From NCBI GenBank assembly GCA_016184125.1, contig JACPDG010000063.1:1-37685 (forward strand): a stretch of 37,685 nucleotides of DNA, given 5' to 3'. Below, one piece after another: positions 1 through 9,522 of this stretch. The notes beneath the pieces are model-generated. The model saw nothing but the letters and a program-made list of their open reading frames with translations. It ran no database searches and was not told the DNA's origin. The DNA is from Candidatus Rokuibacteriota bacterium. Its GTDB lineage: Bacteria; Methylomirabilota; Methylomirabilia; Rokubacteriales; CSP1-6. Position 1 is the first letter of the stretch, and each line of letters starts with the position of its first letter. A program made the translations under genes and the position numbers.

Positions 1-521
1 CCGACCCCGCGTCCGTAGGCCAGCGCCATGTCCTTGGCCTTGCCGCTCACGTCCTGGGAGACGGCGAGGAGCGCGGGGACGCCCGGCCCCTGCGTGAAGA
101 GGTCGCGCATCACGTGGCCCGGCGCCTTCGGCGCGATCATCGTGACGTCGACGTCCGGCGGCGGCACGACCTGGTGGAAGTGGATGTTGAAGCCGTGGGC
201 GAACATCAGCATGTTGCCCTTGCCGAGCCCCGCGCGGATCTCCTGCTCGAAGACCTCGCGCTGCGTCTGGTCCGGCAGGAGGATCATGACGACGTCGGCC
301 GCCTTCGCCGCCTCGGCGACGGTCGCGACCCGGAGTCCGTCCTTCTCGGCCCTGGCCCGGCTCTTCGAGCCCGCGTAGAGCCCGACCACCACGTCCTGGC
401 CGGAGTCGTGCAGGTTCAGCGCGTGGGCGTGGCCCTGGCTGCCGTACCCGATGATCGCGATCGTCTTCCCCTTGAGCAACCCGAGGTCGGCGTCCTGGTC
501 GTAGTAGATCTTGGCGGGCAT
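1..521 (-). CDS. ilvC: Ketol-acid reductoisomerase, N-terminal part (runs off left edge)
   Basis: This is the first 173 residues of the NADPH-dependent enzyme that isomerises and reduces acetolactate in valine, leucine and isoleucine synthesis. The start is the ATG at 521. The Rossmann fingerprint GYGSQGHA sits at residues 25-32, and the AHGFNIHF segment near residue 108 carries the conserved active-site histidine of the family. The knotted C-terminal metal-binding domain lies beyond the window. It follows ilvB and ilvH on the same strand, but about 100 bp containing a dispersed GC-rich repeat separates it from ilvH. Family assignment is very secure; class and cofactor preference cannot be completed from the fragment. 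Confidence 0.96.
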   Translation of the reverse strand, partial: MPAKIYYDQDADLGLLKGKTIAIIGYGSQGHAHALNLHDSGQDVVVGLYAGSKSRARAEKDGLRVATVAEAAKAADVVMILLPDQTQREVFEQEIRAGLGKGNMLMFAHGFNIHFHQVVPPPDVDVTMIAPKAPGHVMRDLFTQGPGVPALLAVSQDVSGKAKDMALAYGRGV

Positions 522-534
522 CGCGCGTCCTTTC

Positions 535-615
535 ATCATGGGGGATTATCGAGGCCCCCCCAACCCCCCGTGCTCGCACGCGGCCCGGGGGACCCGGGCC
601 GCGGCTCGGAACGGT
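535..615 (+). repeat. Dispersed GC-rich intergenic repeat, type 2 copy (ilvH/ilvC junction)
   Basis: It opens with ATCATGGGGGATTATCG, continues through C-runs, and ends in a CCCGGGGGACCCGGG-type palindrome. It matches the second unit at 28315-28416 almost step for step. It fills nearly all of the space between the ilvH stop and the ilvC start. The G-run/C-run head can form a hairpin on either strand. Confidence 0.8.
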
Positions 616-621
616 TGACGG

Positions 622-1206
622 TTAATCGGCGAAGCCGACCACGCGCGGATCCTCGGTGACCCGCGCGCGCCTCGGCGATTCGGTGACCTTGCGGCTCTTC
701 GTCTTCGGCCCGCGGGCGATCGCGACCTTGCCGGTGCGGACCACTTCCTGGATTCCCACGGGGCGCAGCAGCTCGAGGAGCGCCGCGATCTTGCCCTCGT
801 CGCCCGTGGATTCGAGCGTGTAGCCGATCGGCGTCACGTCGACGACCTTCGCGCGGAAGATGTCCGCGATCCTCAGGATCTCCGCCCGGTGCTGGGCCTC
901 CGCGTTGACGCGGACCAGGACCAGTTCGCGCTCGACGTGGTCGTCGTCGGTCAGGTCGGAGACCTTGATGACGTCGATGAGCTTGTGGAGCTGCTTCATC
1001 ACCTGCTCGATGACGAACTCGTCGCCGCGGACGACGATCGTCATGCGCGAGACCGTCGGGTCCAGCGTCTCGCCGACGGACAGGCTCTCGATGTTGTAGC
1101 CGCGCGCGGAGAAGAGCCCGGCGACCCGCGAGAGGACGCCGAAGCGGTTCTCGACGAGGATGGAGATCGTGTGCTTCCTGGGCTCGCTGCCGTTCGTGTT
1201 GCTCAT
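622..1206 (-). CDS. ilvH: Acetolactate synthase small (regulatory) subunit
   Basis: This 194-residue protein is the regulatory subunit that activates the large subunit and confers valine feedback inhibition. An ACT domain occupies roughly residues 11-80 ([19 protein letters not shown] is the signature strand-helix), followed by the ALS small-subunit C-terminal domain. It is about 30 residues longer than typical IlvH because of a basic tail after the VRTGKVA segment. The ATG at 1206 shares its A with the TGA of ilvB (TGATG), so translation is very probably coupled and the two subunits made together. Confidence 0.96.
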   Translation of the reverse strand: MSNTNGSEPRKHTISILVENRFGVLSRVAGLFSARGYNIESLSVGETLDPTVSRMTIVVRGDEFVIEQVMKQLHKLIDVIKVSDLTDDDHVERELVLVRVNAEAQHRAEILRIADIFRAKVVDVTPIGYTLESTGDEGKIAALLELLRPVGIQEVVRTGKVAIARGPKTKSRKVTESPRRARVTEDPRVVGFAD

Positions 1207-2960
1207 CAGAACCCCGTCTGCGCCTTGGCGGCCTTCTCGCGGGCCGCCTTGGACGGATTCTCGAGGATCATGTCCTTGTTCGCGCCGCCCGCCGGCACCA
1301 TGGGGAACACGAGCTCCCACTTGTCGACCCACACGTCGACGACCACCGGCCCCGGCGTGGCGAACGCCTTCTCCAGCGCCGGCGTGACCTCCGCGGGCTT
1401 CGTCGCGCGGATGCCCGCGCAGCCGTAAGCCTCCGCGAGCTTCACGAAGTCCGGGCTGCCCTTGAAATCGATCGCGCAGTAGCGCTCCTTGTAGATGATG
1501 GTCTGCCACTGCCGGACCATGCCGTGCCCGCCGTTGTTGAGGATGACGGTCTTGACCGGCAGCTGGTGGTCGTAGCAGGTGGCGAGCTCCTGCGCGTTCA
1601 TCGCGAACGACCCGTCGCCGTCGATGTTCACGACGAGCTTCCCGGGGTTCGCGGCCGCCGCGCCCATCGCCGTCGGCAGCCCGTAGCCCATCGTGCCGAG
1701 GCCGCCCGACGTGCACCAGTGACGCGGGTGCTTGAACTGGTAGTACTGCGCCGCCCACATCTGGTGCTGGCCGACGCCGGTCACGATGATCGCCTCGCCG
1801 GCCGTCAACCGGGAGATCTCCTGGATGACGTGCTGCGGCTTGATGGTCTCGGGGTCCCAGTCGTACGTGAGCGGGTACTTCCGGCGCCAGTCGGCGATCT
1901 GGCCGAGCCACTGCTTGCGCGCCTCGCGCGCGACGGACGGCACGTCCTCGTCGATCTCGCCGCGCACGGCGTCGGCGAGCGCGCGCAGCACGCGCCGGCA
2001 GTCGCCGACGATCGGCACGTCGACCTTGATGTTCTTCGAGATCGACGACGGATCGATGTCGACGTGGATGATCTCGGCGTCCGGGGCGAACTGCGACACG
2101 TTGCCGGTGACCCGGTCGTCGAAGCGCGCGCCGACCGCGATCAGGACGTCCGCGTGGTGCACGGCCATGTTCGCGTAGTACGTCCCGTGCATGCCGAGCA
2201 TGTCGAGCGCGAGCGGATGATCGGACGGGAACGCGCCGAGCCCCATGAGCGTCGTCGTCACGGGGATCTGCGTCAGGTCGGCCAGCTCGCGCAGCTCCTG
2301 GTGAGCGTCCGCGATGATGACGCCGCCGCCGACGTAGAGCACGGGCCGGCGCGCGCGCATCATCAGCCGCGCCGCCTTCTTGATCTGCCCGGGGTGCCCG
2401 TCGTACGTCGGGTTGTACGAGCGCATCTGCACGCGCTCGGGCCAGATCAGCTCGGCCTCCTTCACGAGGATGTCCTTCGGCAGGTCGATGTGCACGGGCC
2501 CCGGCCGGCCGGTCGACGCCAGGTAGAACGCCTCGCGGACCACCGGCCCGATGTCCTTGCCGTCCTTCACGAGGAAGTTGTGCTTGGTGCACGGCCGGGT
2601 GATGCCGACGTTGTCCGCCTCCTGGAAGGCGTCGTTGCCAATGAGGTGCGTCGGCACCTGGCCCGTGAACGCGACGATCGGGATCGAGTCCATCAGCGCG
2701 TCCTGGAGCGCCGTGACGAGGTTCGTCGCGGCCGGACCCGACGTGACGAGACACACGCCGACCTTGCCGGTCGTGCGCGCGTAGCCTTCGGCCGCGTGCC
2801 CGGCGGCCGCCTCCTGGCGCACGAGGATGTGCTGGAGGCCCTCGAAGTCGTACAGCGCGTCGTAAATGGGCAGGACCGCGCCTCCGGGGAGCCCGAAGAT
2901 CACCTCCACCCCTTCACGCTTGAGGCACTCGAGCAGCATGCGCGCGCCAGGCATCTTCAC
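1206..2960 (-). CDS. ilvB: Acetolactate synthase large (catalytic) subunit
   Basis: This ThDP-dependent enzyme condenses two pyruvates, or pyruvate and 2-oxobutyrate, at the first committed step of branched-chain amino acid synthesis. The catalytic glutamate is E50 in [16 protein letters not shown]. The C-terminal ThDP/Mg motif is [12 protein letters not shown] followed by NNGGHGMV. I chose the GTG at 2960 (protein begins M-K-M-P-G-A-R) because GGAGG lies 9 nt upstream and the family usually begins MKMTGAQ-like; the ATG at 2954 is the alternative. An open frame continues upstream to 3092, but that part is encoded by the dispersed repeat and is not protein-like. Length 584 aa is normal. Confidence 0.96.
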   Translation of the reverse strand: MKMPGARMLLECLKREGVEVIFGLPGGAVLPIYDALYDFEGLQHILVRQEAAAGHAAEGYARTTGKVGVCLVTSGPAATNLVTALQDALMDSIPIVAFTGQVPTHLIGNDAFQEADNVGITRPCTKHNFLVKDGKDIGPVVREAFYLASTGRPGPVHIDLPKDILVKEAELIWPERVQMRSYNPTYDGHPGQIKKAARLMMRARRPVLYVGGGVIIADAHQELRELADLTQIPVTTTLMGLGAFPSDHPLALDMLGMHGTYYANMAVHHADVLIAVGARFDDRVTGNVSQFAPDAEIIHVDIDPSSISKNIKVDVPIVGDCRRVLRALADAVRGEIDEDVPSVAREARKQWLGQIADWRRKYPLTYDWDPETIKPQHVIQEISRLTAGEAIIVTGVGQHQMWAAQYYQFKHPRHWCTSGGLGTMGYGLPTAMGAAAANPGKLVVNIDGDGSFAMNAQELATCYDHQLPVKTVILNNGGHGMVRQWQTIIYKERYCAIDFKGSPDFVKLAEAYGCAGIRATKPAEVTPALEKAFATPGPVVVDVWVDKWELVFPMVPAGGANKDMILENPSKAAREKAAKAQTGF

Positions 2961-2971
2961 GGCCTCTCTCC

Positions 2972-3083
2972 TCCATGGGAAGTGGGGGGCCCCGACATGG
3001 CCCCCACACCCCCCGCGCTCGGAAGCGCCGCGGGGGGTGCGCGGACGCACCCGCGGAACCCGCGGCGCTCCTCGATGTTCCTC
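2972..3083 (+). repeat. Dispersed GC-rich intergenic repeat, diverged type 1 copy
   Basis: It lies between the ppdK stop and the ilvB start. It keeps the core GGGGGGTGCGCGGACGCACC hairpin and the GGCGCTCCTCGA tail of the family. The head has drifted: GGGGGGCCCCGACATGG replaces GGGGGGACTATCGATG. It ends against the ppdK stop codon. Confidence 0.7.
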
Positions 3084-5787
3084 AACTGCCATGGTAGTCG
3101 CCTCCGGACGCTTGCCGCTCCCGGATACGCGCCTGAGCCGCCGCCAGCCGGGAGCCCGGGATGAGGTACGGCGAGCACGACACGTAGTTCATCCCGGCGC
3201 GGTGACAGAACTCGACCGACGAGGCGTCGCCGCCGTGCTCCCCGCAGATGCCGATCTTGAGGTCCAGGCGCACGCGGCGGCCGCGCTCGATCCCGATCTT
3301 CACGAGCTCACCGACGCCTTCCTGGTCGAGCTGGGAGAACGGGTCGTTCGGCAGGAGCCCCTTCTGCAGGTACGCCGGCAGGAACTTGGCGACGTCGTCG
3401 CGGCTGTAGCCGAAGGTCATCTGCGTCAGGTCGTTCGTGCCGAACGAAAAGAACTCGGCGTGCTCGGCGATCTTGTCCGCGATGATCGCCGCCCGCGGCA
3501 CCTCGATCATCGTGCCGACCATGTAGCGGACGGGCACGCCGGTGCGCGCGATGACGCCGTCGGCGACCTTCCTGGTCTGCTCGTACGTCTCGCGCATCTC
3601 GCCGACCGTCCCCGTGAGCGGGATCATGATCTCCGGCTCGACGTGCCCGCCCTGCTCGGCCACGGCGCACGCCGCCTCCATGATCGCGGTCACCTGCATG
3701 CCGTAGATCCGCGGCGACGTGATGCCGAGCCGGCAGCCGCGGTGCCCGAGCATCGGGTTCGCCTCGCGCAGGCGCTCGATCATCCCGATCCGCTCCTCGA
3801 GCCACCGCTGCCGCCCGGCGTTGATCCCGAGCGCCTCCAGCCGGGCGCGCTCCTCGACCATCTCCTTGTATTCCTTCGGCGTCGCGAGGAACTCGTGGAG
3901 CGGCGGGTCGAGCAGGCGGATGGTGACGGGCAGGCCGTCCATCGCGCGGAAGATGCCGATGAAGTCCTCGCGCTGGAACACCTGCAGCTTGTCGAGCGCG
4001 GCCTGCTGCACGACCGGGTTCGACGCCATGATCATCTCGCGCATGATCGGGATGCGGTCGGCGGCGAAGAACATGTGCTCGGTGCGGACGAGGCCGATCC
4101 CTTCCGCCCCGAACTCGCGGGCGCGCGTCGCGTCCTCCGGCGTGTCCGCGTTGGCGCGCACGCCGAGCGTGCGCACGCGGTCGGCCCACACGAGGAAGTC
4201 CTTGAACTCGCCGCCGACCTCGGGCTCGATCGTGGTCACGCGCTCGAGGATGACCTCCCCCGTGCCGCCGTCCACCGAGATCCAGTCGCCCTCGCGCACG
4301 GTGCGACCGGCGACCTCGAAGACCCGCCGCTCCTCGCCGACCGTGATGTCCGAGGCGCCGACGACGCACGCCTTGCCCATGCCGACCGCGACGACGGCCG
4401 CGTGCGACGTGCGGCCCCCGCGCGACGTGAGGATCCCCTCCGACGCGTACATCCCCGCGACGTCCTCGGGCGACGTCTCCGACCGCACGAGGATGACGTG
4501 CTGGCCGGCCTTCCCCCACTGCACCGCGCGGTCCGCGTCGAAGACCACCTGCCCCACCGCTGCGCCGGGCGCCGCGGCCAGGCCCTTCGCGAGCAGGCGG
4601 CCGGCGGCGATGGCCTCGTCCTTGGACTTCGCGTCGAACCGCGGGCGCAGAACCTGTCCGAGGTCGCCGGGGTTCACGCGCAGGAGCGCGGTGTGCTGGT
4701 CGATCATGTGCTCGTGGACGAGGTCCACCGCCACGCGGATGGCGGCGAGCGCCGACCGCTTGCCGGCACGCGTCTGCAGGAGGTAGAGCGTGCCGTCCTG
4801 GATGGTGAACTCGATGTCCTGCATGTCCTTGTAGTGGCGCTCGAGCCGGCGGGCGATGTCGAGGAGCTCGTCGTAGATCGCCGGCATGCGCTCGTGGAGC
4901 GCCTCGATGGGCAGCGGCGTCCTGATCCCCGCGACGACATCCTCGCCCTGGGCATTCGGCAGGAACTCGGCGTAGAAGCGCGCCTCGCCGGTCCGCGGAT
5001 CGCGGGTGAAGCCGACGCCCGTCCCCGACGTCTCGCCGAGGTTCCCGAAGACCATCGCCATGACGCTCACGGCGGTGCCCCACTCCGCCGGGATGCCGTG
5101 GATGCGGCGGTACTCCACCGCCTTGTTCGCGTACCAGGAGTCGAAGACGGCGTTGATGGCGAGCCGGAGCTGCTCGTGCGGGTCCTGCGGGAACGGGGAG
5201 CCTGTGCGCTCGGCCACGAGGTCCTTGAAGACCTGGACGAGCTGCTTGAGCTCCGTGGCGGGCACCTCGGGGTCGGTCTTCACGCCGAGGCGCTGCTTGA
5301 GGGCGTGCAGCTCGGCGTCGAAGTGCTCGCGCTTGATACGCAGGACCACGCTCGAGAACATGGTGATGAACCGGCGATAGCAGTCCCACGCGAACCGCTC
5401 GTTCTGGGTGCGGGCGGCGAGCCCCTCGACCGTCTCGTCGTTCAGCCCGAGGTTGAGGACCGTCTCCATCATCCCCGGCATCGACGTCCTGGCGCCCGAT
5501 CGCACGGAGACGAGCAGCGGCCGGGTCGGATCACCGAAGCGGGCGTCGGCGACGGACTCCAGCCGCGCAAGGCTCTCCGTGATCTGCTCGGACATGCCCT
5601 CGGGCCACTGGTGGCCGCTCCGGTTATAGTGCGCCCACGCCTGCGTGGTGATCGTGAAGCCAGGCGGCACCGGGATGCCGAGGTTGGTCATCTCGGCGAT
5701 CTCGCAGCCCTTGCCCCCGAGCAGGTTGCGCATCAGGGATGAGCCTTCCGCCTTGCCGGCCCCGAAAAAGTAGACGTATTTCGCCAT
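3082..5787 (-). CDS. ppdK: Pyruvate, phosphate dikinase
   Basis: This 901-aa enzyme interconverts pyruvate + ATP + Pi and PEP + AMP + PPi. All three domains are present: an N-terminal ATP-binding domain ([10 protein letters not shown] near residue 24), the swivelling phosphohistidine domain with [13 protein letters not shown] (phosphorylated His at 462), and the C-terminal PEP/pyruvate TIM barrel with GICGEHGGD and [10 protein letters not shown]. The start ATG at 5787 has GGAG 9 nt upstream. A TTGACA promoter about 60 bp upstream gives it its own transcription start. In organisms without glycolytic PPi enzymes it typically serves gluconeogenesis from pyruvate. It could be co-transcribed with ilvBHC, since the only barrier is the repeat at 2972-3083. 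Confidence 0.97.
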   Translation of the reverse strand: MAKYVYFFGAGKAEGSSLMRNLLGGKGCEIAEMTNLGIPVPPGFTITTQAWAHYNRSGHQWPEGMSEQITESLARLESVADARFGDPTRPLLVSVRSGARTSMPGMMETVLNLGLNDETVEGLAARTQNERFAWDCYRRFITMFSSVVLRIKREHFDAELHALKQRLGVKTDPEVPATELKQLVQVFKDLVAERTGSPFPQDPHEQLRLAINAVFDSWYANKAVEYRRIHGIPAEWGTAVSVMAMVFGNLGETSGTGVGFTRDPRTGEARFYAEFLPNAQGEDVVAGIRTPLPIEALHERMPAIYDELLDIARRLERHYKDMQDIEFTIQDGTLYLLQTRAGKRSALAAIRVAVDLVHEHMIDQHTALLRVNPGDLGQVLRPRFDAKSKDEAIAAGRLLAKGLAAAPGAAVGQVVFDADRAVQWGKAGQHVILVRSETSPEDVAGMYASEGILTSRGGRTSHAAVVAVGMGKACVVGASDITVGEERRVFEVAGRTVREGDWISVDGGTGEVILERVTTIEPEVGGEFKDFLVWADRVRTLGVRANADTPEDATRAREFGAEGIGLVRTEHMFFAADRIPIMREMIMASNPVVQQAALDKLQVFQREDFIGIFRAMDGLPVTIRLLDPPLHEFLATPKEYKEMVEERARLEALGINAGRQRWLEERIGMIERLREANPMLGHRGCRLGITSPRIYGMQVTAIMEAACAVAEQGGHVEPEIMIPLTGTVGEMRETYEQTRKVADGVIARTGVPVRYMVGTMIEVPRAAIIADKIAEHAEFFSFGTNDLTQMTFGYSRDDVAKFLPAYLQKGLLPNDPFSQLDQEGVGELVKIGIERGRRVRLDLKIGICGEHGGDASSVEFCHRAGMNYVSCSPYLIPGSRLAAAQARIRERQASGGDYHGS

Positions 5788-5826
5788 GGCAGGGATCTCC
5801 GTCGTCAGGCTAGGGAAAGTCTTTAC

Positions 5827-5856
5827 AGCCTATCGAACGCCCGAGACGGGTGTCAA
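5827..5856 (-). promoter_or_regulatory. Sigma-70-type promoter of ppdK
   Basis: On the minus strand there is a perfect -35 TTGACA (5851-5856), an 18-bp spacer and a TAGGCT -10 (5827-5832). Transcription should start near 5820, leaving a leader of about 33 nt that contains the ppdK ribosome site. It lies downstream of the terminator at 5928-5964, so ppdK does not depend on read-through. Confidence 0.6.
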
Positions 5857-5927
5857 ACGAACGCCTGGTGGCATCCCTGTCATCGCCGTCCATTCCCCGC
5901 TCCATTCCCGTTCGTCGTCCACGAGCC

Positions 5928-5964
5928 AAAAACACAAAAAGCCACGGATCATGCGACCCGTGGC
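5928..5964 (-). terminator. Rho-independent terminator ending the short transcript upstream of ppdK
   Basis: In minus-strand RNA, a 10-bp stem (GCCACGGGUC with GAUCCGUGGC, one G-U pair) closes a GCAU loop and is followed by U5-GUG-U5. This is the strongest intrinsic terminator in the window. Confidence 0.85.
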
Positions 5965-5979
5965 CCTCGCCTCTCGCAC

Positions 5980-6008
5980 GCCACGGGCCGGCTTCGCCTG
6001 CCCGTGGC
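5980..6008 (-). promoter_or_regulatory. Strong stem-loop preceding the terminator, with shared arm sequence
   Basis: The nine-base arms GCCACGGGC and GCCCGTGGC enclose a smaller GGC-GAA-GCC hairpin, giving a near-continuous 12-bp stem. The right arm (CCCGUGGC in RNA) is complementary to the left arm of the terminator at 5941-5964, so an antiterminator pairing is possible. Confidence 0.5.
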
Positions 6009-6020
6009 ACCCTCAGTCGG

Positions 6021-6104
6021 TTACGCCGGGGATGCTCCGGGCAGGCCTCGCAGCGCGAGGCGAATCAGTCCGAGCAGCAGTCCCAGCGACGTCCGGGGAG
6101 TCAT
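6021..6104 (-). CDS. Putative 27-aa hydrophobic small protein
   Basis: The ATG at 6104 opens a 27-codon frame ending in TAA. The product is leucine/glycine-rich with scattered arginines (MTPRTSLGLLLGLIRLALRG and a short tail), reminiscent of an amphipathic or membrane-associated peptide. No Shine-Dalgarno is evident. The promoter's predicted start is only 3-4 nt before the ATG, which fits leaderless translation. It could equally be chance coding inside a small RNA. No family recognised. Confidence 0.35.
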   Translation of the reverse strand: MTPRTSLGLLLGLIRLALRGLPGASPA

Positions 6105-6113
6105 GTTCCCGAC

Positions 6114-6142
6114 ACTCTACGGGCCCGTGATGCGCGCGTCAA
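6114..6142 (-). promoter_or_regulatory. Promoter of the short transcript
   Basis: Minus strand: -35 TTGACG (6137-6142), 17-bp spacer, -10 TAGAGT (6114-6119). The first base of the dispersed repeat (6146) lies just upstream of the -35. Confidence 0.6.
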
Positions 6143-6145
6143 GTG

Positions 6146-6243
6146 ATCATGGGGGGACTATCGAGGCCCCCCATACCCCCCGCTCGGAGCGCCCCGGCGA
6201 AGCCGTGGCGCTCCTCGACGACCGGATTCGTCCGCGGGCTCTC
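6146..6243 (+). repeat. Dispersed GC-rich intergenic repeat, type 1 copy (GntR 3' end)
   Basis: The head is ATCATGGGGGGACTATCGA and the tail includes GCCGTGGCGCTCCTCGACGA and ends CTCA. The inner GTGCGCGGACGCAC hairpin is deleted here. It ends on the GntR gene's stop codon. Confidence 0.8.
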
Positions 6244-6997
6244 AGCCGCGCGCCTCCGCCGCGCCCAGCACGAGCGCCTCCACGGCGACGATGTGATCGA
6301 GCATCGCGCTCCGGGCCATCGCCTCGTCGTGCCGGACGATCGCGTCGAGCACGCGGCGATGGTCCTGGTGCGACCGTTCCGGCCGTCCCGGGGCCGCGAG
6401 CGACTCCTCGCGGCTCTGCGCGAGGAGGTCGATGAGCGCGTTCACGATGCGCGTGATCGCCCGGTTTCGCGAGGCCGCGGCGAGCGCCGTGTGGAACTGC
6501 ACGTCCTGCGCGAATCCCGTCCGCCCGGCCGCGACCTCCTTCGCCTGGTCCTTCAGGATGCGCTCCATGTCGGCGATCTCGTCCGTGGTCGCGCGCGTGG
6601 CGGCGAGACCGGCGATCAGCGGCTCGATCAGCCGGCGCGCCTCGAACAGCTCTGCGATCGCCTCGCGTTGCGACGCCATGACCAGGGCCAGGGGCTGGAC
6701 GAGGCTCTCGACGGACACCTCGCGGATGAACGTGCCCTCGCCGGGCCGGATCTCCACGAGCCCGAGGCTCTCGAGCGCGCGCAGCGCCTCCCGCACGGAC
6801 GTGCGGCTCACGAGGAACTTCTCCGCGAGGTCGCGCTCGGGCGGCAGCTGGTCCCCGGACTTGAGCCGTCCCTCGGCGATCATCCCCTTGATCTGCCGGA
6901 CGATCTCCTCGTAGATCCGCGTCGACTTGATCGGCTCGAGCTCGACCTGGCCCCCGCGGCGACCTTCCGGGCGTCGCTCCGCCGTGCTCATCGGCAT
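6242..6997 (-). CDS. FadR-subfamily GntR transcriptional regulator
   Basis: This 251-aa repressor or activator has an N-terminal winged helix (about residues 22-90; PPERDLAEKFLVSRTSVREA is the recognition region, followed by the GEGTFI wing) and an all-helical FCD ligand-binding domain (about 100-240) with typical metal-site His/Asp residues (FHTALAAASRN; H in the DHIVAVEA helix). FCD regulators usually sense small carboxylates and control adjacent catabolic or transport genes. The permease, Tct transporter and oxidoreductase to its right are plausible targets by context only. The start at 6997 has no strong ribosome site; the ATG two codons in (6991) is equally possible. Confidence 0.92.
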   Translation of the reverse strand: MPMSTAERRPEGRRGGQVELEPIKSTRIYEEIVRQIKGMIAEGRLKSGDQLPPERDLAEKFLVSRTSVREALRALESLGLVEIRPGEGTFIREVSVESLVQPLALVMASQREAIAELFEARRLIEPLIAGLAATRATTDEIADMERILKDQAKEVAAGRTGFAQDVQFHTALAAASRNRAITRIVNALIDLLAQSREESLAAPGRPERSHQDHRRVLDAIVRHDEAMARSAMLDHIVAVEALVLGAAEARG

Positions 6998-7058
6998 CGC
7001 CCCGATCGCGACCCGCCCGGCCCGGTTCGTCCGGAGACCCGGCGGCGCGCGTTCACCT

Positions 7059-7940
7059 TCATCCGCGCTCCTCCTTCACCACCAGCACCGGGCACCGAGC
7101 GTCGTTCAGCACCGCCTCGGACACGGTCCCGAGCACGAGACGCTTGACCGCGCCGAGGCCGCGAGCCCCGACGACGACGAGCCCGGCGCCGCGGGCCCGG
7201 GCGATCTCGACGATCCTTCCGGCAGGTCGCCCATCCTCCACGATGGTCTCGACCTCCCGAATGCTCGCTCGCAGTTCGGCGGCGGCCTGCTCGAGCGCCG
7301 CCTGCATCTCGGCGTGCCGCCGCTCCCGGAACTCGCGCTCGGCCTCCCGGATCTGCACGTTCAGCGCGACGGGGCTCCGGGGCGGCCACCGCACGGGTTC
7401 CACGACCCCGACGACGCACGCGCGGTCGACGTGTTCGAGGCCGAGCGAGGCGAGGAAGCGGACCGCCCGCATGGCATGCGCGGAGCCGTCCACTGCCGCC
7501 ACGACCGTCCCGGGCCCGGCCTGGCGATCCTTGACCACGAGCACGGCGCAGGGCGCGTGACGCGCCACCGCGACCGAGACGGTGCCGAGGAACGCCCGGC
7601 GCACGGCGCCGAGTCCGCGTGCTCCCATGACGAGCAGGTCCGCCTGCTCGGTTTCCGCGAGGTGCACGATCTCCTCTCGAGGATCGCCCTCGACGACCCG
7701 GGCTCGCGCGTCGGGCCAGCGCCCGGCGAGCGTCTTCCGGCCCTCCTCGGCGACCCGGCCGGCCTCGCTCGTGACCGCTGCGTGGATCCGCCCTGCGGCC
7801 TCGATCGCCGCCGCCGGGTGCGGCATCCGCGCGGCGCTGACCACCGTCACCGACGCCCCTGCCGCGGGAAGGGAGCTGGCGAGCCAGTCCATCGCCGCGC
7901 GCGCGCCACGCGAGCCGTCGGTGGCGACGAGGACGTTCAT
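7059..7940 (-). CDS. Tandem-domain universal stress protein (UspA family)
   Basis: This 293-aa protein has two Usp domains in tandem (about 1-138 and 145-293). Each ends with the nucleotide-binding G-x2-G-x9-G-S/T pattern: GARGLGAVRRAFLGTVS in the first and GARGLGAVKRLVLGTVS in the second. Both halves therefore look competent to bind ATP. The start MNVLVATDGS is canonical. It lies 15 nt after the permease stop on the same strand. Usp proteins often regulate, or are co-transcribed with, adjacent transporters; the precise role here is unknown. Confidence 0.93.
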   Translation of the reverse strand: MNVLVATDGSRGARAAMDWLASSLPAAGASVTVVSAARMPHPAAAIEAAGRIHAAVTSEAGRVAEEGRKTLAGRWPDARARVVEGDPREEIVHLAETEQADLLVMGARGLGAVRRAFLGTVSVAVARHAPCAVLVVKDRQAGPGTVVAAVDGSAHAMRAVRFLASLGLEHVDRACVVGVVEPVRWPPRSPVALNVQIREAEREFRERRHAEMQAALEQAAAELRASIREVETIVEDGRPAGRIVEIARARGAGLVVVGARGLGAVKRLVLGTVSEAVLNDARCPVLVVKEERG

Positions 7941-7955
7941 GGTCTCCTCCTCAGC

Positions 7956-9296
7956 TCATGACCGCGGCAGGACCCAGATGGCCATGCCCAGCACGTAGCA
8001 CGCGACGCTCGAGACCAGCGTGAACGGCACGCTCCATCGCAGGAACGTGCCGACCGAGATCTTGTGCTGTTCCTCGCGCTCGCAGATGTTGAGCGCCACG
8101 TAGAGCGCGGGGGCTCCGGCCACCGTGAGGTTGCTTCCGAGCGTGCCCGCCCACACCAGCATCCAGTAGAGCGGCCATGGATCCAGCCCCTGCTGCCCGA
8201 GGTCGCGCACGGTGTAGAGGAACGTCAGGATGTAGGCGTCGTGCTCGACGATGCCGACGATCGGCACCGTGATCCAGTAGAGGAGCGAGGCGCCGAGCGC
8301 CAGGTTGCCGGCGAACACGGGGGCCATCGCGTGGGCCATCCGCTCGAGGAGGCCCGTCTTCTCGAGCCCACCGACGAGGGCGAAGAGCCCGATGTAGAAG
8401 AAGATGGCCCGCCAGTCGAGCTCGGACAGCACCGCCTCGAAGTCCGGCTTGCCGCCCTCGCGATAGACGACCTCGAGGATCAGCACGAGCAGCACAGCCC
8501 CGCTGAGGGCGATGAAACCGAGCTTGACGTCGAAAACCTCGCGGAACGCCATGCCCACGATCGTGAGGAAGAACATGACGAGCACGATCGTGGCGAAGCG
8601 CTTGTCGGGGATCCGCGCGTCGACGATCATCCCGTGCCCGGGGTTGGGCGAGGTGGGCACCGGGCGGGGAGCCGGCGCGGTCGCCGGCGCGCGGAACCCG
8701 TAGAGGTACATGCCGCCCAGCGTGATGAAGAACGCGACGACGAGGATCGGGAACGACGACGGCAGCCCCTGGAACCAGATGAAGTCCACGAACTCGGCGC
8801 CGGAGACGCTGTGGAGCATCTGGGGCGGCAGGTCGCCGAGGAGGAGCGCGGTGCCCATGAAATTGGCGCTGAAGCCGATCATCAGGATCACGGGCGTGAG
8901 CGGCAGGCCGAGGTGGCGCACCAGCGGCAGGGCGACCGGCGCGAACATCAGGATGACGACGACGTTGTCGACCACCATCGACACGAAGCCGGACAGCACG
9001 GACAGGATCACGACGAGCAAGCCGCCGTGTCCGCGCGAGAGTCGCAGCGCCTGGATGGCGAGCCACTCCGGCACGCCCGACTTGCCGAAGTATCCCGCGA
9101 TGAGCCAGACGCTGATCAGGATCGCCATGACGTTCCAGTCGACGAGCGTGAAGGCCTGCTCCTCGGTCATGACACCGGCCCACACCATCGCCGCCACGCC
9201 GAGGAGCGCGGTGAGGGCGCGGTCGATCCAGCCCGTGATGATGACGACGATCGTGACGGCGAAGATGCCGAGGGCGAGCCAGGCTGTCGGGTCCAT
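7956..9296 (-). CDS. ArsB/NhaD-type ion permease (IT superfamily, SLC13-like)
   Basis: This 446-aa, roughly 11-helix membrane protein is of the ArsB/NhaD/CitM type. It starts MDPTAWLALGIF and contains the conserved amphipathic stretch MTEEQAFTLVDWNVMAILI, the VDNVVVILMFAPVALPLV segment typical of the family, and a C-terminal AGTLGSNLTVAGAPALYVA motif. Such proteins exchange Na+/H+ or export anions; the substrate cannot be read from sequence. I chose the ATG at 9296 (AAAGGAG 13 nt upstream). An in-frame extension to 9494 would add 66 residues with one more hydrophobic helix but has no ribosome site. It is followed by the universal stress gene. Confidence 0.85.
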   Translation of the reverse strand: MDPTAWLALGIFAVTIVVIITGWIDRALTALLGVAAMVWAGVMTEEQAFTLVDWNVMAILISVWLIAGYFGKSGVPEWLAIQALRLSRGHGGLLVVILSVLSGFVSMVVDNVVVILMFAPVALPLVRHLGLPLTPVILMIGFSANFMGTALLLGDLPPQMLHSVSGAEFVDFIWFQGLPSSFPILVVAFFITLGGMYLYGFRAPATAPAPRPVPTSPNPGHGMIVDARIPDKRFATIVLVMFFLTIVGMAFREVFDVKLGFIALSGAVLLVLILEVVYREGGKPDFEAVLSELDWRAIFFYIGLFALVGGLEKTGLLERMAHAMAPVFAGNLALGASLLYWITVPIVGIVEHDAYILTFLYTVRDLGQQGLDPWPLYWMLVWAGTLGSNLTVAGAPALYVALNICEREEQHKISVGTFLRWSVPFTLVSSVACYVLGMAIWVLPRS

Positions 9297-9522
9297 GCGG
9301 GCGTCGGGTCTCCTTTCGGCGCAGGCGTCCGGCGCGGTCAGGTCTCGCGCGGCGCCGGGCTCGGCGCGGGGGCGCCGCACTCGCCGCCACCATGGCGCGA
9401 GCACGGGCAGCACGAAGAAGAATAGCGCAACCGCCGTGATGACGCGGCCATGGGACGGGCGGCGAAGCGGGCTCCCGGGGGCATGACGGGGCATCCATCG
9501 GCGTGCGGCGCCTTCCGCGCGC

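Larger units (their letters stand above)
5928..6107 (-). ncRNA. Short independent transcript (about 175-180 nt) with promoter and terminator
   Basis: A promoter (6114-6142) and an intrinsic terminator (5928-5964) bound a region of roughly 180 nt. It contains a 27-codon ORF (6021-6104) and two hairpins. The first (5980-6008) pairs GCCACGGGC with GCCCGUGGC. The second is the terminator. The 3' arm of the first can also pair with the 5' arm of the second, so the two structures could exclude each other. I did not recognise 6S RNA, SRP RNA, tmRNA or RNase P motifs. It may be a small RNA, a small-protein mRNA, or both. Confidence 0.55.

Noticed and set aside
622..2754. 710-codon minus-strand frame
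   Set aside because: Only its last 194 codons (ilvH) are real; the rest is an Arg/Ala/Pro-rich shadow of ilvB in another frame.
2961..3092. N-terminal extension of IlvB
   Set aside because: The added residues are encoded by the dispersed repeat and are unlike any IlvB; a good ribosome site precedes 2960.
2866..5742. 958-codon plus-strand frame opposite ppdK
   Set aside because: Composition is His/Arg/Asp-rich with no family resemblance; it is antisense to a clear ppdK and typical of high-GC DNA.
5928..6107. 6S, SRP, RNase P or tmRNA gene
   Set aside because: Size fits some of them, but no conserved core motif of any of these RNAs was found.
9297..9494. 66-residue N-terminal extension of the ion permease
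   Set aside because: It contains a possible extra helix but has no ribosome site and is unlike the family start; kept only as an alternative.
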